From Mycolicibacterium pyrenivorans (GTDB lineage: Bacteria > Actinomycetota > Actinomycetes > Mycobacteriales > Mycobacteriaceae), in assembly GCF_025821625.1 (NCBI RefSeq), contig NZ_JACKSH010000237.1, positions 1,377 through 65,376 on the forward strand: 64,000 bases of DNA, read 5' to 3'. How positions within the stretch are numbered: position 1 is the stretch's first letter; every line of letters begins with the position of its first letter. Position numbers and translations under genes: made by a program. Under the pieces are notes generated by a model that ran no database searches, was not told the DNA's origin, and saw only the letters and a list, made by a program, of their open reading frames with translations. Shown here piece by piece: positions 8,122-16,536 of this stretch.

Positions 8122-9108
8122 ATGACGTTCAAACGGCTCGCGGCGGTCGCGGGAGCAGGCGTTCTGGCTCTGGGAATCGTGTCGTGTTCGTCGACCGGAG
8201 GAGCTCCCGAAGGGTCCGGAGAAGGCGGCGGCGGCGGTACCGTCGACACCCCCAGGATGACGATCGCGATGATCACCCACGAAGTGCCGGGGGACTCGTT
8301 CTGGGATCTGGTCCGCAAGGGTGCAGAGACTGCCGCCAAGAAGGACAACATCGAATTGCGGTACTCCAACGATCCCGAGGCGCCCAACCAGGCCAACCTG
8401 GTCCAGTCTGCGATCGACAGCGGAGTCGACGGCATCGCGGTGACTCTCGCCAAGCCGGACGCCATGCGAGCGGCGGTGGATGCCGCTGCGGCAAAGGGCA
8501 TTCCGGTGGTGGCCTTCAACGCGGGTATGGACTCGTGGATGGAGATGGGCGTCAAGGAGTACTTCGGGCAGGACGGCTTCATCGCCGGCCAGGGGGTCGG
8601 CGACCGGCTCCGCGCTGAAGGTGCGACCAAGGCGCTGTGTGTCATCCAAGAGCAGGGGCACGTGGACCTCGAAGCCCGCTGCGCCGGCGTCAGGGATACC
8701 TTTCCGGCCACCGAGATCCTGAACGTCAACGGCAAAGATATGCCGTCGGTGGAGTCCACCATCACCGCCAAGTTGCAACAGGATCCCAGCGTCGATTACA
8801 TCGTCACTCTCGGTGCTCCGTTCGCACTCACTGCGGTCCAGTCGGCCTCCAGGGCAGGCAGCGAGACCAAGATCGGCACCTTCGACACCAACGCCGCGCT
8901 GGTCGGCGCGATCGAAGCCGGCGACGTGCAATGGGCCGTGGACCAGCAGCCATACCTGCAGGGCTATCTCGCCGTCGACTCTCTCTGGCTGTACTTGAGC
9001 AACGGCAACGTGCTCGGCGGTGGCCAGTCCACGCTGACCGGCCCGGCGTTCATCGACCAGTCCAACATCGACGCGGTGGCCGAGTACGCAAAGAACGGAA
9101 CACGCTGA
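8122..9108 (+). CDS. Sugar ABC transporter substrate-binding lipoprotein
   Basis: A 328-residue periplasmic-binding-protein-like domain (Peripla_BP_4, ribose/galactose/inositol type) with an N-terminal lipoprotein signal, the lipobox being GIVSC with Cys at residue 22 followed by a Ser/Gly linker. Core segments such as DSFWDLVRKGAETAA, SGVDGIAVTLAKPDAM, GIPVVAFNAGMDS and TFDTNAALVGAIEAGDVQWAVDQQPYLQGYLA are typical. AAGGAGAAGCA gives a strong ribosome site before ATG 8122. It heads a binding protein-permease-ATPase operon co-regulated with the iol genes, so inositol or a related cyclitol is the likely ligand. Confidence 0.88.
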   Translation: MTFKRLAAVAGAGVLALGIVSCSSTGGAPEGSGEGGGGGTVDTPRMTIAMITHEVPGDSFWDLVRKGAETAAKKDNIELRYSNDPEAPNQANLVQSAIDSGVDGIAVTLAKPDAMRAAVDAAAAKGIPVVAFNAGMDSWMEMGVKEYFGQDGFIAGQGVGDRLRAEGATKALCVIQEQGHVDLEARCAGVRDTFPATEILNVNGKDMPSVESTITAKLQQDPSVDYIVTLGAPFALTAVQSASRAGSETKIGTFDTNAALVGAIEAGDVQWAVDQQPYLQGYLAVDSLWLYLSNGNVLGGGQSTLTGPAFIDQSNIDAVAEYAKNGTR

Positions 9109-9127
9109 TGAGCGCTTGCGCGAAGAG
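9109..9127 (+). repeat. Short dispersed intergenic motif, copy 1
   Basis: TGAGCGCTTGCGCGAAGAG lies directly after the stop codon of the binding-protein gene and supplies part of the purine-rich ribosome site of the permease. An identical 19-mer begins at the obg stop codon (43954-43972). Confidence 0.8.
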
Positions 9128-9139
9128 GAGACAACGCTG

Positions 9140-10198
9140 ATGACGACTCGGTCAGACGTGGACGTCGCCGCCCACAAGGTGGTCCGCGATGAGCGGGTCA
9201 AGGAGCGAAACCGGCTGCAGCGGCTCTTGATCCGGCCCGAAGTGGGCGCAGCGATCGGCGCGATCGGAATCTTCGTGCTCTTCCTGATCGTGGCCGAGCC
9301 GTTCCGTGAGGCCGCCTCGCTGGCCACCGTGCTGTACGCCAGCTCGACCATCGGCATCATGGCCTGCGGCGTGGCGGTGCTGATGATCGGCGGCGAGTTC
9401 GACCTGTCGACCGGTGTGGCCGTGACGTTCAGCTCACTGGCGGCATCGATGCTGGCCTACAACCTCCACCTGAACCTCTGGGTCGGCGCCGGATTGGCGC
9501 TGATCCTGGCTTTGGCGGTCGGCTTCTTCAACGGTTTCCTGGTGATGAAGACCAAGATCCCCAGCTTCCTGATCACGCTGAGCACCTTCTTCATGATCGC
9601 CGGAATCAACCTCGCCGTCACCAAGATGGTCGCCGGTCAGGTGGCCACCCAGAGTGTCAGCGACATGCAGGGCTGGGATTCGGCACGTGCGGTGTTCGCC
9701 TCGTCGTTCACCGTGTTCGGCGTCAGCATCCGCATCACTGTCGTGTGGTGGCTGATCTTCACCGCGGTGGCGACCTGGGTGCTGTTCAAGACCAAGATCG
9801 GCAACTGGATCTTCGCCGTCGGCGGGGACAAGGACAGCGCTCGCGCCGTCGGCGTCCCGGTCACCAAGGTCAAGATCGGGCTGTTCATGTTCGTGGGCTT
9901 CTGCGCCTGGTTCGTCGGCATGCACCTGTTGTTCTCGTTCAACACCGTGCAGTCCGGCCAGGGCATCGGCAACGAGTTCTTCTACATCATCGCCGCGGTC
10001 ATCGGCGGATGCCTGCTCACCGGTGGCTACGGCACCGCGATCGGAGCCGCCATCGGCGCCCTCATCTTCGGCATGACGAACCAGGGCATCGTCTACGCCG
10101 GCTGGGACCCCGACTGGTTCAAGTTCTTCCTCGGCGCGATGCTGCTGTTCGCGGTGATCGCCAATAACGCCTTCCGCAACTACGCAGCGAAGAAGTGA
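9140..10198 (+). CDS. Sugar ABC transporter permease
   Basis: A 352-residue inner-membrane permease of the BPD_transp_2 (RbsC/FrcC) family. After a charged cytoplasmic N-terminus come many hydrophobic segments, including GAAIGAIGIFVLFLIVAEPF, the family motif IGGEFDLSTG at about residue 84-93, and FYIIAAVIGGCLLTGGYGT near the C-terminus, which is the conserved region contacting the ATPase. ATG 9140 is preceded by GAGGAG; an earlier TTG at 9116 lies inside the dispersed repeat and is unlikely to be used. One permease presumably dimerises. Confidence 0.88.
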   Translation: MTTRSDVDVAAHKVVRDERVKERNRLQRLLIRPEVGAAIGAIGIFVLFLIVAEPFREAASLATVLYASSTIGIMACGVAVLMIGGEFDLSTGVAVTFSSLAASMLAYNLHLNLWVGAGLALILALAVGFFNGFLVMKTKIPSFLITLSTFFMIAGINLAVTKMVAGQVATQSVSDMQGWDSARAVFASSFTVFGVSIRITVVWWLIFTAVATWVLFKTKIGNWIFAVGGDKDSARAVGVPVTKVKIGLFMFVGFCAWFVGMHLLFSFNTVQSGQGIGNEFFYIIAAVIGGCLLTGGYGTAIGAAIGALIFGMTNQGIVYAGWDPDWFKFFLGAMLLFAVIANNAFRNYAAKK

Positions 10199-10202
10199 TC
10201 TG

Positions 10203-11027
10203 ATGACCATCTCCGTGGAAAAGCCAAGCAGCGAAACACCTTCCGGCGGCAAGGCGCCGCTCGTCGAACTCAAGAACGTCGGCAAGTCCTACGGCAACAT
10301 CACCGCACTCAAGGACATCTGCCTTCGGGTGCACGCAGGCGAGGTGACCGGCATCCTCGGTGACAACGGCGCAGGCAAGTCGACCCTGATCAAGATCATC
10401 GCCGGGCTGCATCAGCAGACCGAGGGTGAGCTTCTCGTCGACGGTGAGCCGACCAGGTTCGCCTCGCCGGCCGAGGCGTTGGAGAAGGGCATCGCGACGG
10501 TGTACCAGAACCTCGCCGTCGTGCCGCTGATGCCGGTGTGGCGCAACTTCTTCCTCGGTCAGGAACTGCGCAAGAAGTCGTTTCCGTTCTCGTTGGACGC
10601 CAACGCGATGCGCGCGACCACGCTGACCGAGCTGGCCAAGATGGGTATCGATCTGCCCGACGTCGACGTGCCCATCGGCTCGTTGTCGGGTGGTCAGAAG
10701 CAGTGCGTGGCGATCGCGCGGGCGGTGTTCTTCGGGGCGCGGGTGCTGATCCTCGACGAGCCGACGGCGGCGTTGGGTGTCAAGCAGTCCGGCGTGGTGC
10801 TGAAGTACATCACCGCGGCCAAGGAAGCCGGCTTCGGCGTGGTGTTCATCACCCACAACCCGCATCACGCCCACCTGGTGGGGGACCACTTCGTGCTGCT
10901 CAACCGCGGCAGGCAGAAGCTGGACTGCACCTACGACGACATCACCCTGGAGCACCTCACCCAGGAGATGGCCGGCGGCGACGAACTCGAGGCCCTGTCC
11001 CACGAACTGCGGGCCGACAAGTCCTGA
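10203..11027 (+). CDS. Sugar ABC transporter ATP-binding protein, single domain
   Basis: A 274-residue ATPase with Walker A GDNGAGKST (about residues 54-62), the signature LSGGQKQ, Walker B VLILDEPTAAL and the switch His in ITHNPHH. Ribose- and xylose-type systems usually have a fused double ATPase of about 500 residues; this one has only one domain, like FrcA of fructose importers, so it must function as a homodimer. It is four bases downstream of the permease stop and completes the transporter. Confidence 0.9.
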   Translation: MTISVEKPSSETPSGGKAPLVELKNVGKSYGNITALKDICLRVHAGEVTGILGDNGAGKSTLIKIIAGLHQQTEGELLVDGEPTRFASPAEALEKGIATVYQNLAVVPLMPVWRNFFLGQELRKKSFPFSLDANAMRATTLTELAKMGIDLPDVDVPIGSLSGGQKQCVAIARAVFFGARVLILDEPTAALGVKQSGVVLKYITAAKEAGFGVVFITHNPHHAHLVGDHFVLLNRGRQKLDCTYDDITLEHLTQEMAGGDELEALSHELRADKS

Positions 11028-11133
11028 GACGTTGCCCGGCCGTTACCATCCGCACCCGTCCCAGGTTTGTTCATCGTCTCGACATGGTGTCGTATCCCAC
11101 GTCGACGGGCCGACGGCGAATGTTCGCGGCACA

Positions 11134-11292
11134 ATGGACGACATGGACAGTGATCTCGAGTCACATGCCTTGACACCAGTGTGGCGTGACCCGCTGTCGG
11201 CGGGGTGGCGCGCACACCGCGGCCTGCTGCTCCTGCGTCTGCGCTGGCACGAGCGGCGCGCGGCGGTCCCAGACCGGGCCGACCAGGCCTGA
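11134..11292 (+). CDS. Possible small protein (52 aa), unrecognised
   Basis: A short frame beginning MDDMDSDLESHALTPVWRD and rich in Trp, Arg and Leu near its end (LLLLRLRWHERR). It ends one base before the convergent oxidoreductase gene. No clear ribosome-binding site precedes it and I recognise no family. The rest of 11028-11293 shows nothing else. Confidence 0.3.
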   Translation: MDDMDSDLESHALTPVWRDPLSAGWRAHRGLLLLRLRWHERRAAVPDRADQA

Positions 11293-11293
11293 T

Positions 11294-12265
11294 CTAACGC
11301 GGATCCATCCCCGCGGCGCGGTAGGCGGCGTCGATGAGGGCCATGTTCGCGACCGCGTCGGTGGTGTCGAGCGGCACCGGCGCGCCGTGCTGGACATGCG
11401 CGGCGAACGCCTGCAACTGATAGGTGTAGGACGCCCGTCTGCCGTGGTGTTCGACGGTCGTTCCGGCCCCGCTGCTGATGGTGATCCGGTCATCCTCGTG
11501 CGGCTTGATGAAGTTGTGCACGAAGGCTTCTCCGCGGGTCCCGACGATCCGAAGGGTGAACGAGAACTCCTCGGCCACCATCGAGTTGGCGGAGAGCCCG
11601 GTCACCCCGGATCCGAACTCGAGTTCCACATCGCACCACGCGTCGACGTCGCGGATGTCGGGTTGCAGATGTCCGGCGGTCGCTGCGACCACCGTTGGCA
11701 CGCCGAAGCGGCGCATGATGTGCAAGCCGTAACAGCCGAGATCCATCAACGCGCCACCCGCGAGTCCCAGCGACCACCGCGGATCGCCGGATGCCGGTGC
11801 CGGCATGCCCATCCTGACCTCCACGTGGGTGAGCTCACCCAGTGAGCCGTCGTCGGCCAGTTCGAGCGCACGGCGTGTCACGGGATGGAACAGGTAGTGA
11901 AACCCCTCCATCACCGTCACGCCTGCGGCTTCGGCTGCGGCCGCGACCCGTTGGGCCTCCTCGCGGTTGCGGGCGAACGGCTTCTCGGTCAGCACCGGTT
12001 TGCCCGCCGCCACCGCCGCCAGGTTCCACGGTGCGTGCAACGAGTTGGCCAACGGGTTGTACACGACATCGACAGCGGGATCGCTGACCACGTCCTCGTA
12101 CGACGGCAGCACCCGCTCCACACCGTGCTTGTCGGCGAACGCGTTGGCGCGTAACGGATCACGCGCTGCCACCGCCACCAGGCGGTGGCCCAGTTCCTGT
12201 GCCGGGGCGACGATGGCCGACTCGGCGATGCGGGATGCGCCGAGCACTCCGATGCGCAGGCTCAT
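11294..12265 (-). CDS. Gfo/Idh/MocA-family oxidoreductase
   Basis: A 323-residue NAD(P)-dependent oxidoreductase with GVLGASRIAES at the N-terminus, TEKPF near residue 96 (the EKP motif), and a trans-dihydrodiol-dehydrogenase-like middle (VMEGFHYLFHPVTRR, GALMDLGCYGLHIMR). It is the last gene of the second inositol operon and overlaps the iolE stop/start by four bases. The start MSLRIGVLGA is chosen because of that overlap; the upstream extension is low-complexity. It probably oxidises or reduces a cyclitol or sugar, but the substrate cannot be read from the sequence. Confidence 0.8.
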   Translation of the reverse strand: MSLRIGVLGASRIAESAIVAPAQELGHRLVAVAARDPLRANAFADKHGVERVLPSYEDVVSDPAVDVVYNPLANSLHAPWNLAAVAAGKPVLTEKPFARNREEAQRVAAAAEAAGVTVMEGFHYLFHPVTRRALELADDGSLGELTHVEVRMGMPAPASGDPRWSLGLAGGALMDLGCYGLHIMRRFGVPTVVAATAGHLQPDIRDVDAWCDVELEFGSGVTGLSANSMVAEEFSFTLRIVGTRGEAFVHNFIKPHEDDRITISSGAGTTVEHHGRRASYTYQLQAFAAHVQHGAPVPLDTTDAVANMALIDAAYRAAGMDPR

Positions 12266-13146
12266 GCCGAGATGCCCGACGTCACCTTCTCCAGGAACGC
12301 GACGCTGGCCAGCACATCGGCCAGCGGTCCCGCACCCGCGGCGGCGCCTGCGGGCTCCGCATCGAGGATGTTGTCCTGCTCCATGACGTACCAACCGTCG
12401 AAACCGTTGTCCTCCAACGTCTTGACGATTCCCGCTACGTCCACGTCGCCCGCGCCCAACGGCACGTACATGCCTTCGGCGACAGCCTGCGTGTAGGTGA
12501 GTTCGCCGGATTGGACCTTGGCGGCCAGTGCGGCGTTGACGTCCTTGAGGTGGGCATGCCTGATCCGCCCGGGCACCTCACGCGTGAGCTCCAGCGGATC
12601 GGTTCCGCCGATCAGCAGGTGTCCGGTGTCCAGGCACAGCGGAATGTCCGAGCCCGCCAGCACTCGGTCGACCTCGGCACGGTTCTCCACCATCGTGCCG
12701 ACGTGCGGATGGAGCACCGCGATCAGGCCGCGCGCCGCGACGACGGCCGCGAGCCGATCGAGATTCGACAGCAGTGTCTCCCATTGTCTCTCGGAGAGCG
12801 TCGGGCGGTCGTCGTAGCCGTCGGCGCCGGTGGCGGCAGCCAGCACGACCACACCCGCTCCCGCCGCGACCAGCGACTCCAGGGGCCCGGCCAGGTCGTC
12901 GAGCGGGTCGTGATCCTCGTCGAAGAGCACCACGGGAACGAAACCCCCGACGCAGCTCAAGCCGTGACTGCTCAAGGTCGCGACCAGCTCGGCGGTGTCG
13001 GAGGGCAGGAACCCCTCCGGCCCCAGTTCGGTGGCGGTCAGCCCGGCCATGCGCATCTCGGCGAGGACCCGGTCGGGGCTCATCTGGTATCCCCACCCGG
13101 GCACCTCGCACACACCCCACGAGATGGGCGCACCTGCAACCTTCAC
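12262..13146 (-). CDS. iolE: Myo-inosose-2 dehydratase
   Basis: A 294-residue xylose-isomerase-fold protein that dehydrates scyllo-inosose to the diketone used by IolD. The N-terminus (APISWGVCEVPGWGYQM) is characteristic of IolE; ATELGPEGFLP, LHPHVGTMVE, LCLDTGHLLIGG and HAHLKDV carry the expected metal ligands. Translation starts at a GTG (13144-13146) overlapping the iolG stop by four bases. The first iol operon has no iolE, so this gene completes the pathway. Confidence 0.9.
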   Translation of the reverse strand: MKVAGAPISWGVCEVPGWGYQMSPDRVLAEMRMAGLTATELGPEGFLPSDTAELVATLSSHGLSCVGGFVPVVLFDEDHDPLDDLAGPLESLVAAGAGVVVLAAATGADGYDDRPTLSERQWETLLSNLDRLAAVVAARGLIAVLHPHVGTMVENRAEVDRVLAGSDIPLCLDTGHLLIGGTDPLELTREVPGRIRHAHLKDVNAALAAKVQSGELTYTQAVAEGMYVPLGAGDVDVAGIVKTLEDNGFDGWYVMEQDNILDAEPAGAAAGAGPLADVLASVAFLEKVTSGISA

Positions 13147-14171
13147 TGCTGTGCCTCCTTTCGCACCGACTCGACCGCTACCGGGACCCCCCGGCGCAGG
13201 GACTCAGTGGCGGCCTCGGCGATCCATGCGACCTCGACCGCATCCGCAACCGTGGCACCCCGAATCGGACCGCCCTGAACGACTTTGACGAACTCACCGA
13301 GTTCGGTGCGGAACGCCTCGGTGAACCGGTCCATGAAGAAATGGTGGGGTACACCGCTCGGGAACCCAGAGGGACCCGAGTTGGCGGGGTCGGCGTTGCT
13401 CACCGGAGCGCCCTGATCCCAGCCGGCGACGATCGTGTCGTCGAAGCCGTGCACCTCCAGCCGGCAGTCATAGCCGCGGCCGTTGTAGCGCGCAGCGGAC
13501 ACCACGCCCAGCGCGCCGCCGTCGAAGCGCACCACGATCGCCGCGGTGTCGACGTCGCCGTATTCGGTGAACAACGGGTCGCCCTGCACGCTGCCCGTGG
13601 CGTACACCTCCACGGCGTTCTGCCCGGTGACCCATCGCACCGCGTCGAAATCGTGGACCGCGCAGTCGCGGAAGATGCCGCCGGAGCCCTTGATGTAGTC
13701 CATCGGCGGGGGAGCGGGGTCCATCGTGGTGCTGCGCACGGTGTGCAGCGCTCCCAGCGAGCCGCTCTCGACGGCCCGCTTGACCGCCGCGAACGCCGCG
13801 TCGAACCGGCGCTGATACCCCACCTGGACGGCGACCCCCGAACGGGTGATGATCTCGGCGAGCCGAGCGCTTTCCGCGGCGGTCCCCGCGATCGGCTTCT
13901 CGCAGAAGGTGGGCAGGCCACGCTCGACGGCGGCCAGCGTCAACTCGGCGTGCGCCGGCGTGGCCGCCGCGACCACCACACCGTCGACGGCCGAAGCGAG
14001 CAGCTTCTCGACCGAATCAACCGGTGTGGCACCGGTTTTCGCTGCCACCTCGCGGACGACATCGGGTCGTTCGTCGGTGATCAGCAGGCCGGACAGGTCA
14101 GGCATGTTGGTCAGCGTCTCGGCGTGGAATGCTCCGATGCGACCGAGGCCGATCAGGCCCAACGTGGTCAT
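13143..14171 (-). CDS. iolG: Inositol 2-dehydrogenase-like Gfo/Idh/MocA oxidoreductase, second copy
   Basis: A 342-residue protein with GLIGLGRIGAFHAE at residues 5-18, FCEKPIAGT near 95 and FRDCAVHDFDAVRW, where the HD pair is typical of inositol dehydrogenases such as IolG/IdhA. It is closer to the classical IolG sequence than the gene at 347-1369. It starts four bases inside the PhyH gene end and is followed by iolE, so its ketose product probably goes directly to IolE. Confidence 0.87.
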   Translation of the reverse strand: MTTLGLIGLGRIGAFHAETLTNMPDLSGLLITDERPDVVREVAAKTGATPVDSVEKLLASAVDGVVVAAATPAHAELTLAAVERGLPTFCEKPIAGTAAESARLAEIITRSGVAVQVGYQRRFDAAFAAVKRAVESGSLGALHTVRSTTMDPAPPPMDYIKGSGGIFRDCAVHDFDAVRWVTGQNAVEVYATGSVQGDPLFTEYGDVDTAAIVVRFDGGALGVVSAARYNGRGYDCRLEVHGFDDTIVAGWDQGAPVSNADPANSGPSGFPSGVPHHFFMDRFTEAFRTELGEFVKVVQGGPIRGATVADAVEVAWIAEAATESLRRGVPVAVESVRKEAQQ

Positions 14172-15352
14172 GGGTTTCTCCGTTCGTTCTGGGCGCGCAG
14201 TGCGTCGTGGAGGTCTTCTTCGGTGAGGTCGTCGGCCAGCGCGCCGAGCACGATGTCCACCTGGCTGGGGGGCGCCAGGCTGCCGATCGGTTGATCGCTG
14301 TCGAGGTTGGTGGGGAAGGCGTAACCCTCGGCGGTGGCGACCACCACGTTCTCCAGGTCGCGGTGCGGCCGTCCCGCGGCCGCCATCGCTCTCAGCACCG
14401 GGTAGACGGCACGCACCATCGCGGTGCGGTCCAGCGCCTCCATCGCCCTGCCGAAGGGCGACGAGATCTGCATCAGGTTCGCGATGCGCCTGATGTCGGC
14501 TGAGATGTTCGAGCCCGCACCGTGATACAGCGCGGGATTGAAGAACACCGCGTCGCCCTTGCGCAGCGGCAGTTGTACACGATGAGCAGCGAAGTAGTCG
14601 ACGAATTCGGGCCGGTTGAACGCGATGTAGCCCCCGGCGAAGCGCTGGGAGTGCGGCAGCAGCATCGTCGGGCCGCTGTCGAGCGGCATGTCGCAGTGCG
14701 CGACCGCGCCCTGCAGCGTCAACGCCGGTGAGGTGCGATGCACGTGCGCGGGGTAGGACGCGAGGTGGTCGCCGGGCACGAAGCCGAGGTGGTAGTCGCG
14801 GTGGGGGACCTGAGCCCGGCCGCCGGGATTGACGACGTTGACCTGGGAGGTGACCTGGTACCGCGGCCCCAGCCAGGCCTGGCAGATCACGGCGAGCACG
14901 TCGTTGGCGTAGTAGTCGGCGAACACCCGGGGATCGTGCAGCGCCAGCTTCTGGGCGGCGTTCCAGATCCGGTCGTTGGCGCCGGGTGTGCCGAAGTGAT
15001 CACCGGCGTCCAGTCCTCTGGCGCGCTGCGCCTCGATGATCGCGAAGAACGCCTCACTGGCGCGGTCGACGACCCCCGAATCGAAAGCCCCGGTGAACAC
15101 GACGACTCCGGGGCCGTCCGCGAGGGCGCGGATGAGCTCGGACTGCAATGCTCGCCTGTCGACCGTGACGGCGCGGGCCACGGATTCCGACGAGTAGACG
15201 AGCACGTTGCTGCGGACGTCGTCGGCGAGCGGATAGTCGGCGAGGTCGGTGTCGCGTTCGACCTGTGCCCGCAGATCCTCGAGGCGGACGTCCGACTTCG
15301 TGATCCACGCCGTCGGCGTCGTATCCGCGGGTGCCCGAACAGGTGCTGCCAT
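14168..15352 (-). CDS. Phytanoyl-CoA dioxygenase (PhyH) family Fe(II)/2-oxoglutarate oxygenase
   Basis: A 394-residue double-stranded beta-helix oxygenase. The metal facial triad can be proposed from VPHRDYHLG (HxD) and the distal His in FFNPALYHGAGSN; a downstream Arg in ISADIRRIAN would hold 2-oxoglutarate. It is the first gene of an operon with inositol dehydrogenase and iolE, overlapping by four bases, and is divergent from a LacI regulator. I infer a role in feeding a modified cyclitol into the pathway, for example oxidative removal of an O-methyl group; the substrate is not shown by the sequence. A TTG at 15388 in the same frame is an alternative start. Confidence 0.78.
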   Translation of the reverse strand: MAAPVRAPADTTPTAWITKSDVRLEDLRAQVERDTDLADYPLADDVRSNVLVYSSESVARAVTVDRRALQSELIRALADGPGVVVFTGAFDSGVVDRASEAFFAIIEAQRARGLDAGDHFGTPGANDRIWNAAQKLALHDPRVFADYYANDVLAVICQAWLGPRYQVTSQVNVVNPGGRAQVPHRDYHLGFVPGDHLASYPAHVHRTSPALTLQGAVAHCDMPLDSGPTMLLPHSQRFAGGYIAFNRPEFVDYFAAHRVQLPLRKGDAVFFNPALYHGAGSNISADIRRIANLMQISSPFGRAMEALDRTAMVRAVYPVLRAMAAAGRPHRDLENVVVATAEGYAFPTNLDSDQPIGSLAPPSQVDIVLGALADDLTEEDLHDALRAQNERRNP

Positions 15353-15444
15353 GGCAGTTAGTCTTGCTGTGATCGGTTCCGCATTCAACGGCGTAAACCC
15401 ATCAAAAACACCTCATTAGGATCGGCGCTCGGAGGGAGTCGACG

Positions 15445-16449
15445 GTGGCGCACCGCTACAAGGTCCGCGAGATCGCCCAGCAAGCGGGTCTGAGCGAGGC
15501 GACCGTCGACCGGGTGCTGCACAACCGACCGGGGGTCCGCGAGAACACCGTCGCCGAGGTCCAGCAGGCGATCGCCGACCTCGACAAACAGCGCGCACAG
15601 CTTCGCCTCAACGGTCGTCGCTATCTCATCGACGTCGTCATGCAGACCCCGCAGCGCTTCTCGAACGCGTTCCGGGCTGCGGTCGAAGCCGAACTGCCCG
15701 CGTTCGCACCGGCGATGGTGCGGGCCCGGTTCCACCTGTGGGAAGCCGGATCGACCGCCCAGATGGTCGAGACCCTCGGCCGGATCCGCGGCAGCCACGG
15801 CGTGGTGCTCAAGGCCCAGGACGACCCCGAGGTGGCCGAGGCGATCGACCGCCTCGTCGCCGGGGGAGTTCCGGTGGTGACGTACGCGACCGACGTACCG
15901 GTGAGTGCGCGCTGTGGATACGTCGGCATCGACAACCACGGCGCCGGCGTGACCGCCGCGTACCTCGTCAACCAGTGGCTGGGACAGGCTCCGTCCGATG
16001 TCCTGATCACCCTCAGTCGGACGGTGTTCCGCGGCGAGGGGGAGCGTGAGGTCGGATTCCGCTCGGCGCTGCGCAGTTCGGGACGGGCGATCGTCGAGGT
16101 CAGCGGTAGCGACGGCATCGACGCGACCAATGAGCGCCTGGTGCTCGACGCGCTCGAGCGGCACCCCGGTGTGGAGGCCGTCTACTCCGTCGGCGGCGGC
16201 AACACCGCGACCGTCGCAGCGTTCGAGAAGTTGGGACGGGTGTGCAGGGTCTTCGTGGCGCATGACCTCGATGCCGACAACCGTCGGCTGCTGCGGGACG
16301 GTCGTATCTCTGCGGTGCTGCACAACGATCTGCGCGCCGACGCGCGGCTGGCGTTGAGGCTGATCCTGCAGGAGCGCGGCGCTTTGCCGGTGGAGCAGGC
16401 TCGGCCTGCTCCGATCCAGGTCGTCACGCCGTACAACCTGCCGGCCTGA
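15445..16449 (+). CDS. LacI-family transcriptional regulator
   Basis: A 334-residue regulator: helix-turn-helix at residues 5-27 (YKVREIAQQAGLSEATVDRVLHNRPGV) and a Peripla_BP-like sensor domain (VVLKAQDDPEVAEAIDRL, VVTYATDVP, YVGIDNHGAG, VYSVGGGNTATVAAFE, FVAHDLDADNRRLL). Start GTG 15445 follows GGAGGGA with good spacing. Binding domains of this kind recognise sugars, so it likely controls the divergent PhyH-iolG-iolE operon and perhaps the downstream kinase. Confidence 0.9.
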   Translation: MAHRYKVREIAQQAGLSEATVDRVLHNRPGVRENTVAEVQQAIADLDKQRAQLRLNGRRYLIDVVMQTPQRFSNAFRAAVEAELPAFAPAMVRARFHLWEAGSTAQMVETLGRIRGSHGVVLKAQDDPEVAEAIDRLVAGGVPVVTYATDVPVSARCGYVGIDNHGAGVTAAYLVNQWLGQAPSDVLITLSRTVFRGEGEREVGFRSALRSSGRAIVEVSGSDGIDATNERLVLDALERHPGVEAVYSVGGGNTATVAAFEKLGRVCRVFVAHDLDADNRRLLRDGRISAVLHNDLRADARLALRLILQERGALPVEQARPAPIQVVTPYNLPA

Positions 16450-16536
16450 CCGAGAATCGTCGGATCCCACCCACGCCCGATAGCATTTCGCCCCACGGTG
16501 TCGAGAACGCGCCGGCGTAGACCAGGAGATCGATCG

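Noticed and set aside
15353..15444. A LacI operator between the PhyH and LacI genes
   Set aside because: No palindrome better than four-base arms could be found; a footprint would be needed.
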